A stretch of DNA of 58,602 nt from an uncultured Bacilli bacterium. GTDB taxonomy: Bacteria; Bacillota_I; Bacilli_A; RFN20; CAG-826. The stretch lies in NCBI GenBank assembly GCA_905236715.1, contig CAJOMQ010000003.1, forward strand, positions 1 through 58,602, given 5' to 3'. The translations under genes and the position numbers were made by a program. Below, in pieces: positions 38,922 through 46,346 of the stretch (position 1 is its first letter; each line of letters begins with the position of its first letter). The notes under the pieces are model-generated. The model had not been told where the DNA came from. It did not search any database and saw only the letters and a program-made list of their open reading frames with translations.

Positions 38922-41318
38922 ATGTTAGTAAGTTTAAAAAATATCCAAGAATATGTCTCATTAGAAGGCCTTAACGCTCAACAAATTGCTGATGGCTTGA
39001 CCTATGCTGGTGTGGAAGTCGAAGAAGTTTCTTCTCTCGCTAGTGGCACTAATTTAGTCATCGGAGAAATTTTAGAATGTGAAAAACATCCCGATAGTGA
39101 CCATCTCCACATCTTACAAGTTAATCTCGGCGAAAAATATGGTGTCACCCAAATCGTTTGCGGGGCGCCTAACGCTCGCGCTGGCTTAAAAGTTATCGTG
39201 GCCCGTGTAGGCGCGAAATTACCACAAGTTGAAATCAAAAAAGGTGTCATACGTGGTGTGGAAAGTAATGGCATGTGCTGTTCTTTATTAGAACTCGGTG
39301 TTGATGGTAAATATTTAACTGATTACCAAAAAGCGGGTATTGAAGAATTACCACTTGATGCACCCGTGGGTGAAGAAAATGTCTTAGGCTATTTAGAATT
39401 AGATGATCAAATTTTGAATTTGAAAGTCTTAGCTAATCGCCCTGACTTATTATCTTTATTCAATGTGGCTCGTGAAATCGGCGCTATCTTTGACCGCGAA
39501 GTGAAAATTCCCCAAATGCCCGAAAAAGTAGATTTTATCTCTTCCTTAGTGGTGGGCTCGAAAACCGATAAATGTAGCCAATTTTCCGCTAAAGAAATTA
39601 AAGGTATCGTCACCAAGCCATCACCCAAATGGTTATCAACTTATTTGATGGCGATGGGGGTGAGAAGCATTAACAATATCGTTGATATTGGTAATTATGT
39701 GATGCTCATGACTGGCCAACCATTACATATGTATGACGCTGATAAATTAGCGAAAGCGGAATTAATCGCGAGAAGTGACTATCAAGGTGATTTCATCGCT
39801 CTTGATGAAAATAATTACAAGATTATCGATGGTGATATCGTTATCACATGTAACGGCAAACCCGAATGCCTTGGTGGTGTGATGGGGGCGCTAGATTGTG
39901 CGGTTGATGAAAACACCAAAAACATCTACATCGAATCCGCTTCTTTTGATGGCGCGACTATCCGTCATACTTCTAATCGTCTCGGCTTAGCCAGCGAGTC
40001 AAGTCAAAGATTTGTCAAAGGCACCAATCATTTCCAAGCGGAATATGTTTTAAATTTTGCCGCCAAATTAATCGGTGAACTTTGCGAAGCAAAATCATTC
40101 TCCGATATCAAAACATATCAAAAAGAGAAATACGAAAAGAAAATCATTTCTTCTAGTGTGGAAAGAATCAACAACCGTTTAGGCACTTCTTTCTCCAATG
40201 CGCAAATTCAATCCGTATTACAAAGATTAAATTTCCAAATCAATATGAATGGAAACACCTTCAAGGCGGAAGTGCCACAATATCGTTTAGATGTCACTTG
40301 TGATGCCGATTTAAGTGAAGAAGTGATTCGTATATTGGGTTATGACAATGTTAATTCCATTCTTCCTTGCTTAGATACCAAAGTGGGTGCGCTCACTTTA
40401 GAACAATCACGTTTAAGAGAAATTCGTTATTTCTTATTAGATAATGGATTAGATGAATGTCTCACTTATTCTTTGATAAGTGAAAAAGAACAAAATAGCT
40501 TTAATTTATTACACGAAGAAGAACATTATCGTATCTTAAATCCTTTGACTGATGACCGCGTTATTTTCCGTCATCATATCTTAAATTCATTATTAAAAAC
40601 CGCTAATTATAATGTGGCCAGACAAAATAAAGACCTCGCTTTATTTGAAACTGCCCATATGATTAGCAAAAATAGTCAACAAAACCATTTAGCCATCGTT
40701 TTAGTGGGTTCGGCTTATAACCAAGAAAATCTTTCCAAAACCCCATATGATTTTTATCATATGAAAGGTATTGTGGAAGGTATCTTTGCCTCATTAGGTA
40801 TTGAAGCAAGCCGTTATAAAATCGAAAGAAATACCGCCCATTTAGATGAATTACATCCTGGTAAATCCGCGGAATTATATTTCCAAAATCAATTAATTGG
40901 TCGTTTTGGTGAACTTCACCCGCAAAAAATCGCCGAATATGATTTAGGGAAGACTAACGCGGTGGTGTTAGAAATGAATCTTGACCCCTTGTTGAGTGCG
41001 AAAGTTTCCACAATTAAGATGTCATCTATTTCTCGTTTCCCGAGTGTTTCTCGTGACTTAGCCTTTGTTGTCAACAAAGATGTCCCGGTGAAGGACTTAT
41101 TAAGAAGCATCAGAATGATTGGTAAATCTTTGGTCAGAGACGCTGTCGTCTTTGATGTCTATGAAGGTGAACATGTCCAAGAAGGCTATAAGAGTGTGGC
41201 TATTTCTGTGACCTATATGAGTGATGATCACACCTTAAAAGAAGCGGAAATCACCGACATGGAAGATAAAATCAAATTTGAATTAACCAAAACCTATAAA
41301 GCGGAATTAAGAAGCTAA
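38922..41318 (+). CDS. pheT: Phenylalanyl-tRNA synthetase beta subunit
   Basis: The 798-aa subunit has an N-terminal tRNA-binding OB fold (about 40-150, IGEILECEKHPDSDHL), the B3/B4 editing region, the B5 domain (about 400-470), a class II-like core and a C-terminal FDX-ACB domain (about 705-798, SRFPSVSRDLAFVV). It has the usual bacterial length. SD is GGGAGG. Its stop TAA shares the A with the next gene's ATG. Confidence 0.97.
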   Translation: MLVSLKNIQEYVSLEGLNAQQIADGLTYAGVEVEEVSSLASGTNLVIGEILECEKHPDSDHLHILQVNLGEKYGVTQIVCGAPNARAGLKVIVARVGAKLPQVEIKKGVIRGVESNGMCCSLLELGVDGKYLTDYQKAGIEELPLDAPVGEENVLGYLELDDQILNLKVLANRPDLLSLFNVAREIGAIFDREVKIPQMPEKVDFISSLVVGSKTDKCSQFSAKEIKGIVTKPSPKWLSTYLMAMGVRSINNIVDIGNYVMLMTGQPLHMYDADKLAKAELIARSDYQGDFIALDENNYKIIDGDIVITCNGKPECLGGVMGALDCAVDENTKNIYIESASFDGATIRHTSNRLGLASESSQRFVKGTNHFQAEYVLNFAAKLIGELCEAKSFSDIKTYQKEKYEKKIISSSVERINNRLGTSFSNAQIQSVLQRLNFQINMNGNTFKAEVPQYRLDVTCDADLSEEVIRILGYDNVNSILPCLDTKVGALTLEQSRLREIRYFLLDNGLDECLTYSLISEKEQNSFNLLHEEEHYRILNPLTDDRVIFRHHILNSLLKTANYNVARQNKDLALFETAHMISKNSQQNHLAIVLVGSAYNQENLSKTPYDFYHMKGIVEGIFASLGIEASRYKIERNTAHLDELHPGKSAELYFQNQLIGRFGELHPQKIAEYDLGKTNAVVLEMNLDPLLSAKVSTIKMSSISRFPSVSRDLAFVVNKDVPVKDLLRSIRMIGKSLVRDAVVFDVYEGEHVQEGYKSVAISVTYMSDDHTLKEAEITDMEDKIKFELTKTYKAELRS

Positions 41319-41818
41319 TGAAAATCAATCGTCTGTTGTTATTAGAAGGAAAAGAAGAAACTTACGAAGAAGATATCGATTTTTCTTCCTACCCATTTAA
41401 TCCCACTCATGTGCGGAATATTCCTTTTTGTCATTGCCAAATTAAGGCGGTGGATTATGGCGATATCTTACGCGTTATATTTCATATAAAAGCGCAAGTA
41501 ATCGCGGCTTGCTCTTATACATTAGAAGATGTACCACTCGAAATTAACATCGATGATGAATTATCTTTTAGCGACCAAGAAGGGGACGAAGAATTGATTT
41601 ATGAACCCAATAACATCATCGATTTAGATCCCCATATTCTTTCTTTGATTTTTGCCAAAATTCCCATCAAAGTGGTCAAGCCTGGCGCCAAATTACCCGA
41701 AGATGGGCAAGGATATTCCATCATTTCCGAAGACGAATATTATGAAAAACAATCACAAAAGAAAAATTCCGCTTGGGATATCTTAGATTCCATCCCTATA
41801 GAAGAAGAAAATAAGTAA
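41318..41818 (+). CDS. DUF177 (YceD-like) protein
   Basis: The 166-aa acidic protein has the YceD/DUF177 pattern, with a central DLDPHILSLIFAKIPIKVVKP segment. This family usually sits beside rpmF and is linked to 23S rRNA or ribosome assembly. Here no rpmF follows within the gap to mraZ. It is translationally coupled to pheT (TAATG). A terminator follows. Confidence 0.8.
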   Translation: MKINRLLLLEGKEETYEEDIDFSSYPFNPTHVRNIPFCHCQIKAVDYGDILRVIFHIKAQVIAACSYTLEDVPLEINIDDELSFSDQEGDEELIYEPNNIIDLDPHILSLIFAKIPIKVVKPGAKLPEDGQGYSIISEDEYYEKQSQKKNSAWDILDSIPIEEENK

Positions 41819-41835
41819 ATAACATGAAATAGTGG

Positions 41836-41858
41836 GCTCGCCAAGATGCGAGCTTTTT
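41836..41858 (+). terminator. Terminator of the pheST-DUF177 operon
   Basis: GCTCGC (41836-41841), loop CAAGAT, GCGAGC (41848-41853), then TTTTT. Confidence 0.88.
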
Positions 41859-41890
41859 CTTTTTCTATGTTTTTCTTTAACAAAAAAATA

Positions 41891-41920
41891 TTGCAAGGAA
41901 TAAGGCAATATGACTATAAT
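41891..41920 (+). promoter_or_regulatory. Promoter of the division cluster
   Basis: TTGCAA (41891-41896), 18-bp spacer, TATAAT (41915-41920). Confidence 0.7.
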
Positions 41921-41928
41921 ATCTTTAC

Positions 41929-41958
41929 CAAATGGGAAAAAGTGGTAGAAAGTGGGAA
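41929..41958 (+). promoter_or_regulatory. MraZ operator: three direct repeats at 10-bp period
   Basis: CAAATGGG (41929), AAAGTGGT (41939) and AAAGTGGG (41949) repeat every 10 bp between the promoter and the mraZ ATG. MraZ is known to bind short G-rich repeats of this kind upstream of its own gene, including AAAGTG-type boxes in mycoplasmas, so autoregulation is likely. The last box overlaps the ribosome-binding region. Confidence 0.8.
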
Positions 41959-41960
41959 AA

Positions 41961-42392
41961 ATGTTTTACGGTAATTATGAACACACTTTAGATGATAAAG
42001 GCCGCTTAGTCATTCCTCGTAAATTAAGAGAGGAAGCCGGACTTCGCGTTTATATCCTTATGGGATATGATGGCGCTTTATCCATTTATAAAGAAGACGC
42101 TTTTGCCAAAATGGTGGAGAAAGTCAATTCTCTCCCTTTCAACAAAAAAGATAACCGTGATTATATGCGTGCCGTTTTATCAAGTGCTTGTGATTTAGAT
42201 GTTGATAAATTAGGCCGTGTACAAATTCCCTCTCAAATTTTAAATAAATACCACATCGGTAAAGAAGTTGTCGTTATCGGCGCGGGCGATCATATGGAAG
42301 TCTGGAATAAGAAAGATTACCAAGAATATGAAAAAGCCGTGCAAGAACATTTTGAACAGATAGCGGAAAAGATTTCTTCTAAAGAAGACTAA
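41961..42392 (+). CDS. mraZ: Transcriptional regulator MraZ
   Basis: The 143-aa protein contains two SpoVT/AbrB-like halves: YEHTLDDKGRLVIPRKLR (about 5-22) and CDLDVDKLGRVQIPSQIL (about 76-93). The ATG at 41961 gives the usual MF-x-G-x-Y start; a GTG nine bases upstream lies inside the operator. It heads the division cluster and is expected to control it through the repeats just upstream. Confidence 0.95.
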   Translation: MFYGNYEHTLDDKGRLVIPRKLREEAGLRVYILMGYDGALSIYKEDAFAKMVEKVNSLPFNKKDNRDYMRAVLSSACDLDVDKLGRVQIPSQILNKYHIGKEVVVIGAGDHMEVWNKKDYQEYEKAVQEHFEQIAEKISSKED

Positions 42393-42393
42393 G

Positions 42394-43320
42394 ATGGGAA
42401 AACATATTCCAGTCTTATTAAACGAAACAATCGAAGGATTATCGATTAAACCAGATGGTATCTATTTCGACCTCACCCTCGGGCGTGGTGGACATAGTAA
42501 AGAAATCCTTGAAAGATTAACTTCTGGTCACCTATATGGCATTGACCAAGATATCACTGCGATTAAGGAAAGTGAAAATAATCTTAAGGATTATCAAAAC
42601 AAATTAACCATTGTCCATGATAATTTCTCCCATCTTGAAGAAATTATGCAGCAATATCACATCGAATATATTGATGGGATTCTCATGGATTTAGGTGTTT
42701 CCTCCCCGCAATTTGATGAAGGAGAAAGAGGATTCTCTTATAGAGAAGATGCTCCCTTAGATATGCGGATGGATGTTAGCCAAGACAAAACCGCTAAAGA
42801 TATCGTTAATACTTATTCCCTTATGGAATTAACACGTATCTTTCGGGAATATGGGGAAGATAAATATTCTTACCAAATCGCCAAAAACATCATCAAAGAA
42901 AGAGAAAAAGCTCCTATTGAAACCACCTTCCAATTAGTGGAAATCATCAAAAAGAGCAAACCGATGAAAGAATTAGCGAAAACTGGTCACCCCGCTAAAC
43001 AGATCTTCCAAGCGCTAAGAATTGAAGTTAATCAAGAATTAGAAGTCTTAGAAATAACATTGTATAAAGCTCTAAAAGCTTTAAGACCACATGGTGGTCG
43101 TCTCGCGGTCATCACCTTCCAATCATTAGAAGATCGCATCGTCAAAAACATCTATAAAGATGAGGCGATTGTCATCGGTAATCGTCATGATGATGGCCAG
43201 ATGGTGGAAGAAAAAGGATATCGTTTAGTCAATAACAAACCATTGACCGCCAGTGAAACTGAATTAGCAAACAATCCGCGCTCCCATAGCGCTAAATTAC
43301 GAATCATCGAAAGAAAATAA
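42394..43320 (+). CDS. rsmH: 16S rRNA m4C1402 methyltransferase
   Basis: The 308-aa RsmH (MraW) methylates C1402 of 16S rRNA. It starts HIPVLLNETIEGL, has the S-adenosylmethionine site DLTLGRGGHS and the MDLGVSSPQFD and RGFSYREDAPLDMRMD signatures, and ends NPRSHSAKLRIIER. It starts one base after mraZ. In walled bacteria ftsL and pbp genes follow; here two small membrane proteins do. Confidence 0.97.
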   Translation: MGKHIPVLLNETIEGLSIKPDGIYFDLTLGRGGHSKEILERLTSGHLYGIDQDITAIKESENNLKDYQNKLTIVHDNFSHLEEIMQQYHIEYIDGILMDLGVSSPQFDEGERGFSYREDAPLDMRMDVSQDKTAKDIVNTYSLMELTRIFREYGEDKYSYQIAKNIIKEREKAPIETTFQLVEIIKKSKPMKELAKTGHPAKQIFQALRIEVNQELEVLEITLYKALKALRPHGGRLAVITFQSLEDRIVKNIYKDEAIVIGNRHDDGQMVEEKGYRLVNNKPLTASETELANNPRSHSAKLRIIERK

Positions 43321-43342
43321 ATAAGAAAGGAGAAACAACAAG

Positions 43343-43579
43343 ATGGTGATGAAAGACAAATTAGTCAAAACACATCACAAAGGTACCTATTACACAATGC
43401 GGAAAACCGTTCTTGGTTTATTGTGTGGTTTCACTTTAATCGCCTCGATTGTTGTTCCAACCTACATTATTGCATCGGTGAGCAAGAAAAATACCACGCT
43501 CCACGCGCAAGAAGAAAATAGTGAAGTGGTGGAAGAAGAAAGTGAAATTAATGAATATGAAGAATACATTGAAGAATAA
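43343..43579 (+). CDS. Small single-pass membrane protein in the ftsL position
   Basis: The 78-aa protein has a basic N-terminus (about 1-22), one membrane helix (about 23-46) and a very acidic, Glu-rich C-terminal tail. Position after rsmH, size and topology match FtsL, but the outer segment is short and lacks a clear leucine-zipper coil, so identity is uncertain. SD AGAAAGGAG is strong. It overlaps the next small gene. Confidence 0.7.
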   Translation: MVMKDKLVKTHHKGTYYTMRKTVLGLLCGFTLIASIVVPTYIIASVSKKNTTLHAQEENSEVVEEESEINEYEEYIEE

Positions 43580-43784
43580 ATTTGTCATCGTCATCTCTTT
43601 GTGGCTCATGGTCATGAGTGGAATCAATATCTTTCTCGGCTATGAAACTTCCTTATTTGGTTTCTATATTGCCGCGATAGTGCTAGCCACCATTTTATTA
43701 GTTATTAACGCACTGCATATTTCTCTCCATATCCGTAATGCGTTACATATTCAGCCAAAGCAAGCGGAAAAAACACAACGTTAA
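43551..43784 (+). CDS. Small two-helix membrane protein in the division cluster
   Basis: The 77-aa protein has two membrane helices (about residues 9-28 and 33-54) and a basic tail. Starts at 43551 or 43557 are both possible. It overlaps the preceding gene by 29 or 23 bases in another frame, suggesting coupling. No family is recognised. A terminator lies after it, separating it from ftsA. Confidence 0.6.
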   Translation: MNMKNTLKNKFVIVISLWLMVMSGINIFLGYETSLFGFYIAAIVLATILLVINALHISLHIRNALHIQPKQAEKTQR

Positions 43785-43820
43785 TCTCTCCTTAATAACC
43801 GCTAAAAATGGTTGGAAATT

Positions 43821-43851
43821 AGTAGTTTATTAGTAGTAAACTACTTTTTTT
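43821..43851 (+). terminator. Terminator after the mraZ-rsmH group
   Basis: AGTAGTTTA (43821-43829) pairs with TAAACTACT (43837-43845), then T-run. Confidence 0.82.
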
Positions 43852-43852
43852 A

Positions 43853-43899
43853 TTAACATTAATTGTTAATTGTTGCTATCGATATTTATTTCATATATT
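43853..43899 (+). promoter_or_regulatory. Palindrome and promoter of ftsA
   Basis: An ATTAACA...TGTTAAT inverted repeat (about 43852-43870) precedes TTGTTG (43870-43875), 18-bp spacer, TATATT (43894-43899). The palindrome abuts the -35 and could be an operator. Confidence 0.5.
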
Positions 43900-43923
43900 A
43901 TATGGTTTAGTAGGTGAAAAATT

Positions 43924-45126
43924 ATGGAAAAACCAGTTGCGGCAATTGAATTCTCATCGAAAAGTCTCAAATTGGCTGTGGGCTATGAATTAGATGGCAA
44001 GGTCTATGTTCTCTATGCCTTAAATAAACCATATGGACACAGCATTGAAGCTGGCTCTATTGTTGATCAAACCGCGATCGCTAGTAGCGTCGCCAGTATC
44101 AAACAATTAGTGGACTCTTCGGTTAAATTAAAGATTTCCATTTCGGAAGCTCTTTTAGCGTTGCCTCCATATGGCTTAGAAGTTTTCCAAACTAAACAAG
44201 TGACCACGGTCATCTCTGATGAAAGTAAAATTGGTAACCTCGATATCCGTAATATCTATGCTTTAATTAGAAATGGTGCTAATCCTTTACAAAATGAATT
44301 AATCGATGTAGCACCGGAAAGATATATCCTTGATCAAGGCAGAATGTTTGCCAATCCACCTATTGGTGAAAGTAGTACCACCTTAACAGTACAAGGCAAA
44401 GTACACACTTTACCAAAACGTATCGCTGATGATTATCAAAATACCCTTTTAAAAGGTGGCGTGAATGTCAAACGTTCCATTGTCGCTCCTTTTGCGGCTT
44501 GTGAATTATTAGGCACATATGATGATATTCCTCGTGATTATATCCTCGTTGATGTTGGTTCGAATATGACCACTGTCTCATTAGTGGGTGAAAAAGCATT
44601 ATATGCTTCTCGTTTCTTCGAATGGGGTGGTGACCGTATCACCGACCGCATCATTGAAAAATTCAATATCAATGAAGCGGAAGCCGAAAAAATCAAATGC
44701 ACCTATGGCTTAGATAAAAGAGAAATGAATTTCAAAGCCCCCGTCTGCACAAGCGATGATGGTAATGGCCACGAAATCAAACATTATAATGATGAATTAA
44801 ATAACATTATCAAGACGGAATTAGAAGTCTTCACCAAAGAATTAAATAGCGCCATGGACAATTTATTAGAAGGATATGATAAATCATATCATGGCTTGCC
44901 TTTAATCCTCATTGGTGGTGGTAGTATGCTCAATGGTTTTAAAGATTATTTAGAACCCAAGGTGCCCAATGAAACCGTCAAAGTCGTCGTTCCTCGTAGT
45001 CTAGGAGCGCGTAACCCCGCTTTCTTAAATTGTCTTGGTATGATCTTAGCTAGTGCAAAATATCCGAGCATATATGATGAAACGCATCCTCGCGTCTCAC
45101 CGGTTACACGAGATGGGGAACAATAG
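43924..45126 (+). CDS. ftsA: Cell division protein FtsA
   Basis: This 400-aa actin-like protein normally ties FtsZ filaments to the membrane. It shows the phosphate-1 segment AAIEFSSKSLKLAVG, the SHS2 insert (about 85-165), phosphate-2 ILVDVGSNMTTVSL and the adenosine motif LILIGGGSMLNGF. Typical FtsA ends with an amphipathic membrane-targeting helix; this one ends in a polar stretch (DETHPRVSPVTRDGEQ) with no such helix. Membrane attachment may be supplied by another protein. SD is TAGGTGA. ftsZ follows 12 bases later. Confidence 0.9.
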   Translation: MEKPVAAIEFSSKSLKLAVGYELDGKVYVLYALNKPYGHSIEAGSIVDQTAIASSVASIKQLVDSSVKLKISISEALLALPPYGLEVFQTKQVTTVISDESKIGNLDIRNIYALIRNGANPLQNELIDVAPERYILDQGRMFANPPIGESSTTLTVQGKVHTLPKRIADDYQNTLLKGGVNVKRSIVAPFAACELLGTYDDIPRDYILVDVGSNMTTVSLVGEKALYASRFFEWGGDRITDRIIEKFNINEAEAEKIKCTYGLDKREMNFKAPVCTSDDGNGHEIKHYNDELNNIIKTELEVFTKELNSAMDNLLEGYDKSYHGLPLILIGGGSMLNGFKDYLEPKVPNETVKVVVPRSLGARNPAFLNCLGMILASAKYPSIYDETHPRVSPVTRDGEQ

Positions 45127-45138
45127 GAGGAAAAAGAG

Positions 45139-46254
45139 ATGGAAAATTATGATTTAGACAATTTTGAACCCGCCGCAAAGATTGTGGTTATTGGTGTTGG
45201 TGGCGCTGGTAATAACGCTGTCAACCGCATGATTGATGAAGAAATCGCCAACGTCACATTCTATGTTGCTAATACCGATAAACAAGCTCTCTCTACTAGC
45301 AAAGCTAGTAATCGTATTATTCTCGGTGAAGAAATTACCGGTGGTTTAGGTGCCGGTGGTGAACCAGAAGTTGGTGAAAAAGCCGCCGAAGCTAGTGCGG
45401 ACACCATTAGGGAAATTGTCCGTGGTGCCAACATGGTCTTTATTGCCGCCGGTATGGGAGGAGGTACCGGTACTGGTGCTGCTCCAGTCATCGCTAAAAT
45501 CGCTAAAGACGCCGGTGCTTTAGTCATCGGTATTGTCACTCGTCCTTTTACTTTTGAAGGTAAGAAAAGAGTGGTCAATTCCATCGATGGTTTAAATAAA
45601 TTAAGAGCCAATGTCGATAGCATTATTGTCGTTTCTAACGACAAATTATTAATGACAAGCGGTAACGCACCGATTTCTAGTGCTCTTTCTGATTCTGATA
45701 ATGTCTTAGCCCAATCCGTGAAAACCGTGGTTAATTTAATTTTATTACCGGCGGTTATTAATCTTGATTTTGCCGATGTCCGTAATACATTAGCTAATTC
45801 TGGTGTCGCTTTAATCGGTTTTGGTATGGGAAGTGGTGTTAACCGCGCTCGTGATGCTGCTAATGCCGCCATCAATTCGCCTTTATTAGAAGCCTCTATT
45901 ACAGGGGCCAGAAGAGCCATTGTCGCGGTCACCTGTGGACCTAATGTTAGCCTCTTTGATGCGCAAGATACAGTTAACCTATTAATTGATGCATCTGGCC
46001 ATGATATTGATGTCAAATTTGGTATCGCTATTAATGACCAATTAGATGATGAAATCCTCGTCAGTGTGATTGCTAGTGACTTTGAAGAAGAAGTCGATTT
46101 CTCTAAACCCACCGCCTTTGTGCCTCCAGAAAGAGAACGTCCCGCACCAAAAGAAGAAGATGATGAATTCTTTAAACCCGCGGAAGAAGAAAACGGAACC
46201 CATCAAAAACTCGAAGGCGCTAATTTCTTACCCGATTTCCTCAAAGGTAAATAA
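45139..46254 (+). CDS. ftsZ: Cell division protein FtsZ
   Basis: This 371-aa tubulin-like GTPase builds the division ring. It has the GTP-binding GVGGAGNNAVNRM and tubulin signature GGGTGTGAAPV, the synergy (T7) segment NLDFADVR, a short acidic linker (about 315-355) and a C-terminal peptide NFLPDFLKGK that corresponds to the FtsA-binding tail. SD is AGGAGG. The operon ends with a terminator. Confidence 0.98.
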   Translation: MENYDLDNFEPAAKIVVIGVGGAGNNAVNRMIDEEIANVTFYVANTDKQALSTSKASNRIILGEEITGGLGAGGEPEVGEKAAEASADTIREIVRGANMVFIAAGMGGGTGTGAAPVIAKIAKDAGALVIGIVTRPFTFEGKKRVVNSIDGLNKLRANVDSIIVVSNDKLLMTSGNAPISSALSDSDNVLAQSVKTVVNLILLPAVINLDFADVRNTLANSGVALIGFGMGSGVNRARDAANAAINSPLLEASITGARRAIVAVTCGPNVSLFDAQDTVNLLIDASGHDIDVKFGIAINDQLDDEILVSVIASDFEEEVDFSKPTAFVPPERERPAPKEEDDEFFKPAEEENGTHQKLEGANFLPDFLKGK

Positions 46255-46274
46255 AAACATCACTAATATAATTT

Positions 46275-46302
46275 GGGACGATTTATAAATCGCCCCTTTT
46301 TT
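46275..46302 (+). terminator. Terminator of ftsAZ
   Basis: GGGACGATTT (46275-46284) and AAATCGCCCC form a stem with one mismatch around an ATA loop, then T6. Confidence 0.85.
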
Positions 46303-46346
46303 ATTATCTGTGTTTATGCCACAATATAAAAAAAGAAGGTCTCGCC

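Noticed and set aside
41819-41960. An rpmF gene after the DUF177 gene, the usual neighbour.
   Set aside because: The gap holds only a terminator, promoter and MraZ boxes; no ORF for ribosomal protein L32 fits.
45261-46112. A 283-codon frame antisense to ftsZ.
   Set aside because: It mirrors the codon pattern of ftsZ, starts without an SD and shows no protein-like domain; it is a shadow.
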